The notes under the pieces were generated by a model. The model saw nothing but the letters and a program-made list of their open reading frames with translations, was not told where the DNA came from and searched no databases. From positions 101,816-165,815 of the forward strand of contig NZ_JACHXU010000010.1 in NCBI RefSeq assembly GCF_014192335.1: DNA of 64,000 bases, in the 5' to 3' direction. This DNA comes from Aporhodopirellula rubra (lineage in GTDB: Bacteria > Planctomycetota > Planctomycetia > Pirellulales > Pirellulaceae). Made by a program: the position numbers and the translations under genes. Below, one piece after another: positions 1 through 11,425 of this stretch. The first letter of the stretch is position 1; each line of letters opens with the position of its first letter.

Positions 1-70
1 GCGACACATGGTCAACTCCTCAACCTCAAGATGTGTCGGCCTCCGGCCTTGGTCGGCTCGAGCTTTGAAA

Positions 71-90
71 CCGGTGGCTGACGCCACCGG
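71..90. repeat. Short inverted repeat downstream of the cupin gene
   Basis: An 8-bp perfect stem (CCGGTGGC / GCCACCGG) with a 4-nt loop lies about 100 bp beyond the stop codon of the minus-strand cupin gene. It has no T-run, so it is at best a weak factor-independent terminator; it could equally be a copy of a small dispersed palindrome. Confidence 0.4.
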
Positions 91-191
91 AACGGATTCT
101 GTCGGGCTCCGCCCGTGAGTTGACTGCATAGCCCCGAGGGCGAAGTAATCATTGCCGGAAGCCTGTGCCACGAATCCTCGCACCGAGCGAT

Positions 192-1508
<1,317 letters not shown>

Positions 1509-2040
1509 CGGTAATGGACCTCAATGAATTTAAAGAAGTGTGAGGCTCCAAGAAGTTCTTGGAGATCTGATAGGGGGCTGATTTGCTGACGCAAAACGGG
1601 ACTGTCCGGCAGTCAAATGATCCAATGCGATAGCAGCGCCCGATAGCTTAAGGAAAAGAGGGGCAGGAGGGAATCAAGGGCCCTGCGACACTTCGTTTGT
1701 TTTTGTCGCTGAATGATGTCATCCGTAGCGGCAAAACCGACGGAATTTTGTTCACTTAGGCCATGAACAGAGGGGGCAATCCGAAGCGGCTCCACATCAA
1801 TCGCAGAGAGATCGATCGTCATTCAACGTTCCAACAGACCACGTTGCAGGACGCATTCGCTCTTGCGATCAAGCAAGGTACGGGCGACGAGATGCTTCGT
1901 CGGGCAACCGTCGCAGAGAGTCTTCACGAAGAGAGTTGCGTCCGCCGTATTCTTCTTACGTCATCGACCCCGGATACGGTGCTCCTCAGCATGCTTCGAG
2001 AGGCAGACGACGATCGTCGTCTCGAAATCATGCGACCTAC
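1509..2040. other. Intergenic region, no gene seen
   Basis: About 530 bp between the cupin gene and the 3' end of the sulfatase gene. Open frames here on either strand run into or through the sulfatase gene antisense, with no recognisable protein motif. No repeat or RNA gene was seen. Confidence 0.5.
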
Positions 2041-2069
2041 CCGGGACAACCGGCGTGCGGTTGTCCCGG
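2041..2069 (-). terminator. Perfect 12-bp hairpin after the sulfatase gene
   Basis: CCGGGACAACCG and its exact reverse complement are separated by 5 nt, starting 11 nt beyond the sulfatase stop. The position fits a 3' end processing or termination signal for the minus-strand sulfatase transcript. There is no T-tract in the direction of transcription, so the terminator reading is tentative. Confidence 0.5.
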
Positions 2070-2080
2070 CATCGCGAGAC

Positions 2081-4519
2081 CTATTTCTTCAGTGTGATCG
2101 TCACCTTGTCGATCTTGCCGGTGTACTTGCTGCCCTCGCGGTCGTACTCGTCGGAAACTGTCGTTTCCATGTCGATGCCGACGCCAGCCGATTCGTCGGC
2201 AGAGAAGACAGAGAACTCGGTCTTTGGGACCTTCACGGAAGCCACCGACGCGCCATCGACGTACAGAGTTGCCGTGCCTCCTGCCCCTGGGGTCTCTCCG
2301 CCTTCGTAGGCAAAGTCCATCTTGATGGTCGACTTCCCGGTCGGCAGTTTCGCAGTGCTCGCGGCGACCGAATGTTCAAGACCGAGATAGTTGTACGTGT
2401 AACGCGGAACTCCGTCTTTGACGTGCAACGCCCAACCTCCGAAACGTCCGCCTTGCGCGACGATGACGCCGTTGGCCGGTTTGTCTCCGCTTTCAACTTC
2501 GGCCACGATCTCAAACGACGTGTTCTTGACGTTGATGAAATCGTTTTCGAGCAAACCATTCATGCCCTCATAGAGTGTCAGGCTGGTGCGTCCGAACATC
2601 AGGTCCGGCCGGCCGGCGATCTTGGGATTGAAAAGCTCTTGTCGGCGATCGTCCAAAGGCAACACTTTGTATTTGACGGCTTCGGCGAGAAACACCTGCT
2701 GCAGTTTGGCCAGAATGTCGGGGTGTTGTTTTGAAAGATCCGTCGACATGCTGAAGTCTTTGGCGACATGATAGAGTTCCCACGTGTCCTCGGTAAATCG
2801 AGTTTCGGGATTCGCCCACGGTTTGACGTGCAACGTGCCGGCGAACCAACCGTCGAAGTAAACACCGCGGTTACCGAACATTTCAAAATACTGGGTCGTG
2901 TGTTGACTCGGCGCGTTCGGGAAGTCCCACGTGTACGCCATGCTGGTTCCCTCGATCGGCCGCTGAGGCGTGCCATTGACGATTCGCGGTTCGGGCAGAC
3001 CGGCGGCTTCCAAAATGGTCGGTGCAACGTCGATCACGTGGTGCCACTGATTACGGATTTCGCCCTTCGCTTTGATCCCGTTCGGCCAATGAATCGCCAA
3101 TGCATTGCGGGTGCCGCCATAATTCGATGCGACCTGTTTGGTCCACGTGAACGGCGAATCAAATGCAACCGCCCAACCCGCAGCCATGTGCGGATACGTG
3201 CTCGGGTCACCCCAGTTATCGTAGTACTTCAACATGAAGTCGATGTCTGAACCCTGTGGTTCGTTGTTGAAGTACGTCATTTCGTTGTACAGTCCCGACA
3301 TCCCGCCTTCGGCACTCGTGCCGTTGTCGCCTGCGATATAAAAAATCAGCGTGTTGTCGAGTTCGCCCATGTCTTCGATCGCCTGGATGACGCGGCCCGT
3401 CTCGTGATCGGTCATGTCGAGGAACGCGGCGAAGACTTCGGCCTGACGGGCATAAAGTTTCTGCTCTTTAGGTGAGAGGTCTTTCCAGTCCTTGATGTCG
3501 TCGGGCTTTTTGGCGAGCTTGGTGTCTTTGGGAATGACGCCGAGTTTCTTTTGCTGTTCATAGATCCGCTCGCGAATCACATCCCAGCCTTCGTCAAAAT
3601 TTCCTTTCTGTTTTTCGATGTAAGATTTTGGAACGTGGTGTGGCGCGTGCACGGCGCCCGGAGCAAAGTAAACGAAGAACGGTTTGTCTGGCGTGAGTGC
3701 CTGTTGGAAATGTATCCATTCGATCGACTTCGTGGCCATGTCGTTCATGAAGTGATAATCCGGATCTTCCGGCGTCTCGACACGGTTCAGATTGTGATAG
3801 ACCGCCGGCGACCATTGATTGGTTTCGCCACCCAGGAACCCGTAGAACTCATCGAAGCCTGTAAAGTTTGGCCAGCGTGTGAACGGTCCCGAGGGGCTGA
3901 TTTCCCAAACCGCCGTTTCGTGGTGCTTGCCATATGCGGCCGTGCTGTAGCCGTTGAGTCGCAACGTCTCGGCGATGGTCGCGACGTCGTTGGGCAGCAT
4001 CCCGGTCGCGCCGGGAAAGGCCGTCGCGACTTCCGTGATCTTGGCCTGGTTGCACGAGTGGTGGTTGCGGCCGGTGATTAGAGCCTGCCGAGTCGGCGAG
4101 CAGAGTGCCGTGGTATGGAACTGGTTGTACAGCAAGCCGTTCTTGGCAAGCTTGTCGAAGTGCGGCGTTTGCATCACGCTGCCGGTGGCGCTGGTGCCAC
4201 CAAAGCCAAGGTCATCGAGCAGGATTACGACGACGTTGGGTGCATCCTTCGGTGCTTTCACTTCAAAAACCGGTGGCGCTACCGCATCGCGAGCGTCCAC
4301 CGTGGTGATCGGAGGATACCAGGGCGCCTTGATGGGGAGTTCGGTGCGGTCGGCTTGTGACTTCTCCTGAGCCATGGCGTTCGTCGTGGCCAGGGCTGAC
4401 ACGAAGAGAACTGCAATGACCGCAATGATGCTGACACCGCGTACGTCGCACGCTATACGTTTCATGCGATTCCCATGATTCGCTAGACGGGTTGGTGCCG
4501 TTTGCTGTTTCATATCCAT
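2081..4519 (-). CDS. Large secreted arylsulfatase, S1 family
   Basis: An 812-residue sulfatase predicted to hydrolyse sulfate esters in the periplasm or outside the cell. A hydrophobic signal (VSIIAVIAVLFVSALA, about residues 30-45) ends at NAMAQ. The sulfatase core starts with VVVILLDDLGFGG, whose paired aspartates bind calcium, and carries the formylglycine motif CSPTR about residue 140 followed by QALITGRN. The metal-binding pair DNGTS lies in the middle. The last 180 residues form a beta-rich domain with a concanavalin-like look. I placed the start at ATG 4519 because GGGGAAAG lies 6-8 nt upstream; the open frame extends to 4606 without a ribosome site. Activity requires conversion of the cysteine to formylglycine by a maturase that is not in this window. 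Substrate unknown. Confidence 0.93.
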   Translation of the reverse strand: MDMKQQTAPTRLANHGNRMKRIACDVRGVSIIAVIAVLFVSALATTNAMAQEKSQADRTELPIKAPWYPPITTVDARDAVAPPVFEVKAPKDAPNVVVILLDDLGFGGTSATGSVMQTPHFDKLAKNGLLYNQFHTTALCSPTRQALITGRNHHSCNQAKITEVATAFPGATGMLPNDVATIAETLRLNGYSTAAYGKHHETAVWEISPSGPFTRWPNFTGFDEFYGFLGGETNQWSPAVYHNLNRVETPEDPDYHFMNDMATKSIEWIHFQQALTPDKPFFVYFAPGAVHAPHHVPKSYIEKQKGNFDEGWDVIRERIYEQQKKLGVIPKDTKLAKKPDDIKDWKDLSPKEQKLYARQAEVFAAFLDMTDHETGRVIQAIEDMGELDNTLIFYIAGDNGTSAEGGMSGLYNEMTYFNNEPQGSDIDFMLKYYDNWGDPSTYPHMAAGWAVAFDSPFTWTKQVASNYGGTRNALAIHWPNGIKAKGEIRNQWHHVIDVAPTILEAAGLPEPRIVNGTPQRPIEGTSMAYTWDFPNAPSQHTTQYFEMFGNRGVYFDGWFAGTLHVKPWANPETRFTEDTWELYHVAKDFSMSTDLSKQHPDILAKLQQVFLAEAVKYKVLPLDDRRQELFNPKIAGRPDLMFGRTSLTLYEGMNGLLENDFINVKNTSFEIVAEVESGDKPANGVIVAQGGRFGGWALHVKDGVPRYTYNYLGLEHSVAASTAKLPTGKSTIKMDFAYEGGETPGAGGTATLYVDGASVASVKVPKTEFSVFSADESAGVGIDMETTVSDEYDREGSKYTGKIDKVTITLKK

Positions 4520-5524
4520 CTTGATCTTTCCCCGGAGTTCAATTGGTTTTAGAAGTTCATTCGCTCGGTCACTAATTCGTTCTGTCGAGATTTCCTGCTT
4601 CCGCATGAAGGTGTCAGGGTGGGTGAATGGTTCGTGATAGGGGGAGCCGATATCGAAATGAAATACAATTGGTAGCGGGGCTGGGGATTAAGTGTGCCCA
4701 TGAAGTCGGCTTGGTTGCGTACCTCCTGATCGAAAATCGTGACCGGAAATTGGTCCTGTTCTTCGCTGCACGCGATCCGTATTGAGCCCAAACGGCCAGA
4801 CCATTTCTACTCATCCAAGCATCCCTGAAATGCGATGCGGTATCAGGTTGGGTGACGCGAATGAATCGGTGACCTTTCGCCGTTGCCGAGACCAGGGTGA
4901 GAGGACGGCGTGTTTTTTTCCGAGTCGTTCCGCTATCGGCTTACGAGCAATGAAACCATGCGTTTGCTCAGGCGGGCGTAACTTGGTCAGCAGATCCGTG
5001 GTTGTGGCGGACTGGTAGATTGTCGGAGATTGCGTTTCCGCATCGCTTGCGTTGATCGTGACTTGCCTCTTCACGTTTTGTCGCCAATTTTGGTCGCATA
5101 CCGCATGGTCTCGCGACGGGGAGTCCCCGCTACCCAAGAATGTCATTCTAGAGTATTTCGATGGGCGGCGTGCCCGATCGCTGTGGCTCGACACGCCAGG
5201 GTTCGTTTCCTCCAAAGCGTGAGGCACATCGACGTCGTCTTGTTAGAAGTTCTCACTGCGACAAAATGCCTTGGCAATTTTTAGTTCTAACGACGCCGCG
5301 TTCTGCTTTACGCAACCGAATTTCCGTCTTGCGTGATTCGTTTTTCTGTGGCGATTTCACGAAACTGAGATTAGCTACCTCGATTGCCCGACGAACGTTG
5401 CTTGCTGAAGATGCTTTGATTCGACATCGCAACGACGTGAACACTCATCGCATTGAACGTTTCGGTTCAGGGGCCTAGAGCGAAGGTGCAGAGCTGCTTC
5501 CGCTGTGCCAGATTTAACGCCGCA
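4520..5524. other. Intergenic region, no gene seen
   Basis: About 1 kb between the sulfatase and the cardiolipin-synthase-like gene. A 138-codon open frame on the minus strand (4811-5227) has irregular composition, no domain signature and no ribosome site, and I do not consider it a gene. The promoter of the sulfatase gene should lie in the left end. Confidence 0.5.
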
Positions 5525-6994
5525 TCAAAGAAGCGGGCTCACCAGCCGTAGTGAATTTTCTAGCAACCGATGAACGAACGGACGTCGTCTCCAGGTTTCG
5601 GTGTCGAGTCGATCGGAGTCGTCGATGTAAGTTTGCTGCATTGATCGGAGCTGTTTCGCAAACTCAGGTTCGTAAACGAACAAAGCAACCTCGTAGTTCA
5701 GCCAAAGGCTTCGCATGTCCAGGTTCACGGTGCCAAACATCGACATCGCACCGTCGACCATGATCGATTTGGTGTGCAGAAGGCCGCCACGAAAGAGATA
5801 AATCTCGACACCAACGTTCAGTAGATCGTCGTAGTAGGATCGGCTCGCAAAACGTGTCAGAAACGAGTCGACCTTTTCAGGCACGATCAAGCGTACGGTC
5901 ACACCTCGCGCCGCGGCACCACGAATCGCTCGAAGCAGCGACTCGTCAGGCACGAGATAAGGCGTGGTCATCACCAACTCGTCTTTCGCTGCGTTGATCA
6001 GTGAAAGGATCATTTGCAGCAGCCCGTCACCGGATTGCCCCGGCCCCGACGGGATGACTTGGATGTCCGCAGGGCCTTCCGGTTTCACCAGGCGAAGGTC
6101 CGCTCGTGCGATCAGTTTCTCGAGTTGTTCGCCGGATTCGAGCATCCAGTCGCCAATCATGGTCACGGCCAGCGGCACGACCACGGAACCTCGCAATCGA
6201 ACCATCGCGTCGACCCATTGGCCGACTCCAGAATCTTGTTTGAAGAACGCAGGGTCAACCAAATTCATGCTGCCCGTCCACGCCACGTCACCGTCAATCA
6301 CCACGATTTTTCGATGCAAACGCAAATCCGTGCGTCCTACCAAAGTTCGAAACAGACCAACCGGCAAGGCGGGTTTCAGCTCGACACCGGCCTCTCGCAA
6401 TCGTTTCGGTTGAGCGCTCTTCCACCAAGGTCGTGCGCCGAGGGAATCGATCAAGACGCAACAATGAACACCACGCTGGGCCGCCCGGATGACCGATTCC
6501 ATGACCTCGTCGGCCAACCCGCCTTCGTTCCAAATGTAGAACTCCATTAGCACGCTCTTCTCGGCGGAGTCCACATCACGGGCAATCGCGCGAAGAATGG
6601 AGGGCGTATCCGAGAACATCTCAAAACTGCTGCCGGATACCGTGTGGCTGCCCGTCATTGTGAGCCCGAGTTGATCCATGCCCTCGGCGGCCGGAGCGTG
6701 ACGTGACCAGTCCACGCGAGTCAGCCCCTCATCGATCGCGGCGTCGGCGATTTTGCGATAGTCGTTGTTGAGGAGTTCGATGCCCGTCGTGCGGCTACGC
6801 CCGATCCTGCGTTCGCCGATCAGCAGATAGATTATCGCGCCGCCGAATGGGAACGCGGCTATCAGCAGCAGCCAAGCAAGTGCCACGCCCGTCGCGGGAC
6901 GCTTCATGATGACGCGAACACTCAAAAGCAAAACGGTGATCGCGTGGGCAATCCAAGTGATCGTCGATGGGTGAAACACAAAATCTTTGAGCAT
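5525..6994 (-). CDS. cls: Cardiolipin synthase-type phospholipase D protein
   Basis: A 489-residue membrane enzyme that should join two phosphatidylglycerol molecules, or a related alcohol and phosphatidyl donor, to give cardiolipin. Two N-terminal membrane segments (about residues 7-25 and 33-58) with the conserved GEXRIGRSR-like junction precede two phospholipase D domains. Their catalytic HKD motifs are visible: LHRKIVVIDGDVAWTGSMN near residue 227 and LHTKSIMVDGAMSMFGTVN near residue 405. Length and order match bacterial ClsA/YwnE-type enzymes. Start: ATG at 6994 placed just ahead of the first membrane segment; a GTG at 7042 would add 16 polar residues and cannot be excluded, as neither has a clear ribosome site. 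Stands alone on the minus strand. Confidence 0.92.
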   Translation of the reverse strand: MLKDFVFHPSTITWIAHAITVLLLSVRVIMKRPATGVALAWLLLIAAFPFGGAIIYLLIGERRIGRSRTTGIELLNNDYRKIADAAIDEGLTRVDWSRHAPAAEGMDQLGLTMTGSHTVSGSSFEMFSDTPSILRAIARDVDSAEKSVLMEFYIWNEGGLADEVMESVIRAAQRGVHCCVLIDSLGARPWWKSAQPKRLREAGVELKPALPVGLFRTLVGRTDLRLHRKIVVIDGDVAWTGSMNLVDPAFFKQDSGVGQWVDAMVRLRGSVVVPLAVTMIGDWMLESGEQLEKLIARADLRLVKPEGPADIQVIPSGPGQSGDGLLQMILSLINAAKDELVMTTPYLVPDESLLRAIRGAAARGVTVRLIVPEKVDSFLTRFASRSYYDDLLNVGVEIYLFRGGLLHTKSIMVDGAMSMFGTVNLDMRSLWLNYEVALFVYEPEFAKQLRSMQQTYIDDSDRLDTETWRRRPFVHRLLENSLRLVSPLL

Positions 6995-7529
6995 GCGACT
7001 GCGTTGGTGTTTTCGCGTGGAATGGCCGGCATGGAGTGCCACTGAGTGAAAAGCGTGGACTCAATCCGTCATCAACGTTCGCGCTCAACGGGACTCCGCA
7101 GGGGGAATCGTATCGCAATTGCGCGCGAGCGTTGCTCATGTGTACGCAAAAACACTCGTATCCGCATTCGCCAAAAAGTGACGTGGTCCACTCAAATGCT
7201 CTGCATTTCTGCAAAACACGTAGGTCGTCAAGGGTAGCTACGTTTGCGAGAACGTGGTCCACCTCCGAGTGGCTACAGCAAAATGGAAATGCTCTAAAAC
7301 GAACATATCTGGGCAGAGAGAGGAAAGCACTCACAGGAGCGATTCGAGCAACCAACCTAACGAGAACGCTGCACGCGGCGTTATTGTTGATCCGGACCAC
7401 GCACCCGGAGAGAAGGCTTCGTCGCTAGAGAGTTCTATGTGATGGTGGGCACGCTTGAATGAAAAATGTCGCCAAACTTAAGCTTTGAAAGACTGGCGAC
7501 TTTTAAGAATTCGAGCCGTGGCATGCACG
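6995..7529. other. Intergenic region with a dispersed repeat
   Basis: About 535 bp with no convincing gene on either strand. The only recognised content is the palindromic repeat copy at 7233-7277. The open frames covering it show no domain motif. Confidence 0.5.
7233..7277 (+). repeat. Dispersed intergenic repeat, copy A
   Basis: Begins GGTAGCTACGTTTGCGAG, contains the core GAACGTGGTCCACC and ends GTGGCTACA, so its outer ends are imperfectly complementary. Three further copies are at 8855-8904, 28264-28310 and (inverted) 59891-59942, all between genes. Confidence 0.75.
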
Positions 7530-8306
7530 CTATTCGTAGGCGCCCTGCATTTTGGCAACGACTTTGCGAGTCAAGCTGCGCGGGATGAACCCGGTGGACG
7601 TAACGAGAAGCCGATTCTTCCAGCCTGGAATGACGACGTCCTCATTGTTGACATATCCTTCGTAGCCAGCCTCAGCCACAGCCGCGGCTGACATCGCTTG
7701 TGTCGAAAACGACTTGAGGCGACCCATCCCCGAGTCGTCACCAAAACCGGTTTCAGTCGGACCTGGTTCGAGACAGGTGACATGCAGTCCCGTGCCGCTG
7801 AGTTCTTCACGCAAGCCTTCGGTCAGCGATAGCACATAAGCTTTGCTCGCGTAATAGACCGACATGTTCGGGCCCGCTTGGTGTGCGGCGATCGAACCGA
7901 CGTTCAAAATGCCGCCGCGTTTTCGCTCGATCATTCCGGGCAACAGTTGCCGGGCTAGACGTGTGAGTGCAACGACATTGACCATCAGCATGTCGGTTTG
8001 ACGGTCAGCGGAGAGTTCGGCGAATTTGCCGAGTGCGCCAAAGCCAGCATTGTTGACGAGAGTGTCGACGCGAATCTCTCTTTCACGCAACTGATCGCAC
8101 AACGCGTCAACCGCATCGGGCTTGGAAAGATCGCTGACGATGACGTTTGCGTCGACATGATGTTCACGTCGGATTTGTTCCGCGAGTTCATTGAGCTTGC
8201 CTTCGCTGCGAGCGACAACGACGACGTCGTTCCCACCGCGTGCGAATTGTTTCGCAAGCTCCCATCCGATGCCTGAGGAAGCACCCGTTACTAGAGTTGT
8301 CGGCAT
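7530..8306 (-). CDS. Short-chain dehydrogenase/reductase
   Basis: A 258-residue soluble NAD(P)-dependent oxidoreductase of the classical SDR family. The Rossmann cofactor motif TGASSGIG is at residues 8-15, NNAGFGALGK lies in the middle, and the catalytic YYASK comes after a serine-containing strand (NVGSIAAHQ). It resembles the DltE/YqjQ-like group with a basic-residue-rich C-terminus; the substrate cannot be read from sequence. Start: ATG at 8306 with AGGGAAGA 7 nt upstream; the frame is open to 8396 but the extra codons lack a ribosome site. It lies 82 bp after the DUF1328 gene on the same strand and may share its transcript. Confidence 0.9.
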   Translation of the reverse strand: MPTTLVTGASSGIGWELAKQFARGGNDVVVVARSEGKLNELAEQIRREHHVDANVIVSDLSKPDAVDALCDQLREREIRVDTLVNNAGFGALGKFAELSADRQTDMLMVNVVALTRLARQLLPGMIERKRGGILNVGSIAAHQAGPNMSVYYASKAYVLSLTEGLREELSGTGLHVTCLEPGPTETGFGDDSGMGRLKSFSTQAMSAAAVAEAGYEGYVNNEDVVIPGWKNRLLVTSTGFIPRSLTRKVVAKMQGAYE

Positions 8307-8388
8307 GAAGAGTCTTCCCTGAGCGGCGTTCGTCCGTAAACGGCCGCAAATATTGAGGCATTGGAATGGTAAATAGTTGCGTGTGCGA

Positions 8389-8556
8389 TCAAGCAACGGG
8401 GCCGCGGCGTCCCATCAGCAGTCCGATAACGAACAGCACGAGGAAGACAACGAACAACACTTTCGCGATCGATGCTGCCGTACCAGCGACGACACCGAAG
8501 CCGAGGACGCCGGCGATCAACGCGATAATCAAAAAAGTCAAAGCCCAGCCTAACAT
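8389..8556 (-). CDS. DUF1328 / YtjA-family small membrane protein
   Basis: A 55-residue protein with two membrane helices joined by a short glycine-rich turn: [20 protein letters not shown], then [19 protein letters not shown], ending in the short basic tail GRRGPVA. Length, the MLGWAL start and the second-helix AKVLF match the DUF1328 (YtjA) family, whose function is unknown but which is often found near stress genes. Start ATG 8556 with GGAGAT 7 nt upstream; the frame extends to 8604 without need. Probably first gene of a two-gene unit with the dehydrogenase. Confidence 0.88.
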   Translation of the reverse strand: MLGWALTFLIIALIAGVLGFGVVAGTAASIAKVLFVVFLVLFVIGLLMGRRGPVA

Positions 8557-8957
8557 GGCAATCTCCAAAGTTGAAAAGGGGTATCGCGTAGTCGTGAACG
8601 CCACTTCTCACGCGGTTGACTCACCTAACGCGATTGCTGTGCCAAGACGAAAGAGATAAGCGACGCAAGAAGACGCCGGTGCGTGTCCGTCAATAAGAAA
8701 AACACGCGAATTACGACGCCAAATGCCAGGAGAAGCATATTGCGAGGCAACGCAAGAAAACGAAATTGGCTCGCGATCAAGCAATCCGGTCGGTTCAACG
8801 CCAACCGAAGCTTCATCCGAACGCTGTTCCGAAAAGGAAGTAGGTTCTTAGAAAGTAGCTACGTTCACCAGAACGTGGGCCACCGTCCGGCCACGGTGGC
8901 TACATTAAAAATGGAGCTGCAATCTAAGCGATTACTGCTCGCGCACCCTGAGCGGAT
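8557..8957. other. Intergenic region with a dispersed repeat
   Basis: About 400 bp upstream of the DUF1328 gene and beyond the tgt stop. Contains repeat copy B at 8855-8904 and otherwise nothing recognisable. Confidence 0.5.
8855..8904 (+). repeat. Dispersed intergenic repeat, copy B
   Basis: GTAGCTACGTTCACCAGAAC at the left, a core with one mismatch to the other copies (GAACGTGGGCCACC) and GGTGGCTACA at the right. It lies 53 bp beyond the tgt stop codon and might fold as a cruciform or RNA hairpin. Confidence 0.75.
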
Positions 8958-10088
8958 TCAGTGCACGCCGTTGGCCGAGACGCTCATCGGTTCGAATCCC
9001 CATCCCCGGAGTTTCATCGTCGCGAACTCGCTGAACTGTCCCGCCTCGATCGCCGCGCGAGCTTCACGCATGAGGCGACCGTAGTACATCAAGTTGTGAT
9101 GCGATAGCAGGATCGGGCCGAGCATCTCGTTGGCGTTGAACAGGTGACGCAGATAACCGCGGCTATGCCGACATGCTAAGCAAACGCAGTCTTCCATCAC
9201 CGGGCGTGTGTCTTCTCGGTGCACGGCATTGCGTAGCTTGATCGGACCTTCGTCCGTGAACGCCAACGCGTTTCGTCCGTTGCGCGTGGGCATCACGCAA
9301 TCGAAAAGATCGATCCCGCGTGCAATGTTCTCGAGCAAGTCTCGAGGTGTTCCCACGCCCATCAGGTAGCGAGGTTTCTCCGGCGGCAAATACTCCGTCG
9401 TGATTGCCGCCGTGGCGTACATTTCCTCGGGAGTCTCGCCGACGCTCAGTCCGCCGACCGCGTACCCTTCAAACGGCATCGACGCCAGTTCGGTGGCGCA
9501 CTGCCGACGCAAAACCGGATCGAGTCCACCCTGCACGATCGCAAAGAGCGCCTGTTCGGGACGATCGGCAACGTCGCGACAACGTTTGGCCCACCGGATC
9601 GATCTCGCCAAAGCATCTTCGACTTCCGTCGCCGATGCCGGCAGCGCGATTACGTGATCGAGCACCATCGCCACGTCACTGCCGAGGGCCTGCTGGATCT
9701 CGATCGAGTGTTCGGGCGTGAGTTCGATCTTCGCGCCATCGAGGTGCGACCGGAACGTCGCCGCGTGCTCCGTGACGCGATTGAGCGCGCCGAGCGAGAA
9801 GACTTGGAAGCCCCCGGAGTCGGTGAGAATGGGGCCGTCCCAGCCACACATTTTATGCAGGCCACCGAGTCGGGCGACGGTTTCGTGTCCGGGGCGTAAA
9901 CGCAGGTGATACGTGTTGCCGAGGATCATGTCGGCGCCCGTCGCGGCGACCTGATCAATCGTCAGGCCTTTGACCGTGCCGACAGTACCGACGGGCATGA
10001 ACCCGGGCGTTTGAACATCGCCGCGGGGCGTATGAAAAACACCCCGGCGGGCACCGTCGCATTCATGCTGCAGATCGAAGCGAAACAC
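8958..10088 (-). CDS. tgt: Queuine tRNA-ribosyltransferase
   Basis: A 376-residue enzyme that exchanges guanine at tRNA position 34 for the queuine precursor preQ1. Family landmarks are in order: [28 protein letters not shown], the substrate loop [28 protein letters not shown], the catalytic aspartate region [13 protein letters not shown], and the zinc site [15 protein letters not shown] followed by LLSHHN. Length is normal for the family. I chose GTG at 10088 because the protein then begins VFRFDLQHE, as bacterial homologues do; TTG at 10097 and GTG at 10175 are other in-frame options, the last overlapping the upstream gene by 80 bp. The start lies about 5 nt beyond the stop of the alpha-CTD/TPR gene, so the two are probably co-translated. 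Confidence 0.96.
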   Translation of the reverse strand: MFRFDLQHECDGARRGVFHTPRGDVQTPGFMPVGTVGTVKGLTIDQVAATGADMILGNTYHLRLRPGHETVARLGGLHKMCGWDGPILTDSGGFQVFSLGALNRVTEHAATFRSHLDGAKIELTPEHSIEIQQALGSDVAMVLDHVIALPASATEVEDALARSIRWAKRCRDVADRPEQALFAIVQGGLDPVLRRQCATELASMPFEGYAVGGLSVGETPEEMYATAAITTEYLPPEKPRYLMGVGTPRDLLENIARGIDLFDCVMPTRNGRNALAFTDEGPIKLRNAVHREDTRPVMEDCVCLACRHSRGYLRHLFNANEMLGPILLSHHNLMYYGRLMREARAAIEAGQFSEFATMKLRGWGFEPMSVSANGVH

Positions 10089-10093
10089 TCCGA

Positions 10094-11425
10094 TCAATCG
10101 CCACGCATTTTCAAGCCGAGATCGCCGAGTTTCTCGCGAACTTCGTTCAGGCTCGTCACGCCGAAGTTCTTGCACTCGAGCATGTCGTCACCGGTCTTGC
10201 GGATCAGTTCACCGATCGTGTTGATTTGCAAACGAGTCATGCACTTGCGAGCACGGACCGAGAGGTTCAAATCGGCGATCGGTCGTTCGAGCAACGCTTG
10301 CTCGTCCGGCGACATGTGCGATGTGTCGATTGGCGGATCGTTGCTCTTCTTCTCGCCTGCGAATTGGCCGAGCGACAATCCCTTTTGGCTCAACATCTCG
10401 CGGATTTCCACGAGGCTCGTTTCGCCAAAGTTCTTACTGCCGAGCAGTTCTTGTTCGCTGTGGCGGGTCAATTCGCCGATCGTTTCGATGCCCATCTTCT
10501 GCAGGCAGTTTCGGCTGCGAACGCTGAGTTCGAAGTTCGAGACTGGCATGTTGAGGATTTGAGCCAAGCGATCGTTGCGACGTTGGGCTTCTTCGTCGTA
10601 GAGCATGTTGCCCGTGGCCGACGCGTCCTTCATGTACAACGCGGTGCGAGGGTGGCCCGGGAAGCAATCGAGAATCCGCTTGTAGCACAACTGTGCCTTG
10701 TCGTATTCGTTGCGATCTTCGTACATCACGCCCAGGTTGGTCAGGGCGCCGAGTCCGGTTGGGAACGCCTTGGCGGCCCGCTCGTACAACTGAAGGGCTT
10801 CGTCGTCGTTGCCCAAACGGTCGTTTTCGAGAGCCAAACCGAACAACGCACCGGCGTGGTTTTCGTCCGTTGCGACCGCACGTTGGTAGAGGTTGATTGC
10901 CTCTTCCATGCGTCCACCGATCAACGCTGCCGTTGCGGCACGTTGGTACATGTAGTCGGCGGTTTGTTCGGCGGGACCGAAAATGTCGTCGAGGATCGCC
11001 ATCGCTTCTTCGATGTCGCCCGCATAACGCTTGGCTTCGGCGATGCCGATTTTGCACTGGTCTTCGTTGTAGCCCGAGATTTTTGCTTTCTCGTAGGCTT
11101 CGATCGAGTCGGCGTATTGGCCCAGCTCGAATCGGCAACGGGCGGCGTAGAACAACGCCATCGCGCTGCCGTCGGCCGACGAAAGGGTTTCGAGCGAATC
11201 GCTGAAACGTCCGAGCAAGAATTGGCAAACGCCCATCTTGGTGCGGTTGGCCGGAGTCAGGGCCGAATCCTGCTCCATTTCCTGAGTCGCGTCTCGCAGT
11301 TCACTGAAATGACCATAGTTTTCAGTGATGGCTTTGCGGATCTCAGCGACGTCGTTCGGGCCGAACGCGTTGCTAGCCAAGACCATTTGTTTCAAGTCGA
11401 GCACTTCGAGATCGACTTCGCTCAT
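10094..11425 (-). CDS. TPR protein with two RNA polymerase alpha-CTD-like domains
   Basis: A 443-residue soluble protein. Residues about 50-275 contain at least five tetratricopeptide-like helix pairs (for example [20 protein letters not shown] and [20 protein letters not shown]). Two helix-hairpin-helix domains like the C-terminal domain of RNA polymerase alpha follow: one near 290-345 ([32 protein letters not shown]) and one near 380-440 ([39 protein letters not shown]). It lacks the alpha N-terminal dimerisation domain, so it is not RpoA. A role in transcription or protein-protein scaffolding is inferred, not shown. Start ATG 11425; ATG 11440 is possible. It lies directly upstream of tgt. 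Confidence 0.9.
   Translation of the reverse strand: MSEVDLEVLDLKQMVLASNAFGPNDVAEIRKAITENYGHFSELRDATQEMEQDSALTPANRTKMGVCQFLLGRFSDSLETLSSADGSAMALFYAARCRFELGQYADSIEAYEKAKISGYNEDQCKIGIAEAKRYAGDIEEAMAILDDIFGPAEQTADYMYQRAATAALIGGRMEEAINLYQRAVATDENHAGALFGLALENDRLGNDDEALQLYERAAKAFPTGLGALTNLGVMYEDRNEYDKAQLCYKRILDCFPGHPRTALYMKDASATGNMLYDEEAQRRNDRLAQILNMPVSNFELSVRSRNCLQKMGIETIGELTRHSEQELLGSKNFGETSLVEIREMLSQKGLSLGQFAGEKKSNDPPIDTSHMSPDEQALLERPIADLNLSVRARKCMTRLQINTIGELIRKTGDDMLECKNFGVTSLNEVREKLGDLGLKMRGD

Noticed and set aside
1763-2734. 323-codon plus-strand frame opposite the sulfatase gene
   Set aside because: It is the antisense shadow of a clear sulfatase coding region, with no domain of its own.
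4811-5227. 138-codon minus-strand frame in the gap before the PLD gene
   Set aside because: No ribosome site, no motif and irregular composition.
7233-8904. Possible CRISPR array from the repeated 14-bp core
   Set aside because: Copies are far apart, palindromic over 50 bp, not regularly spaced and not near cas genes.
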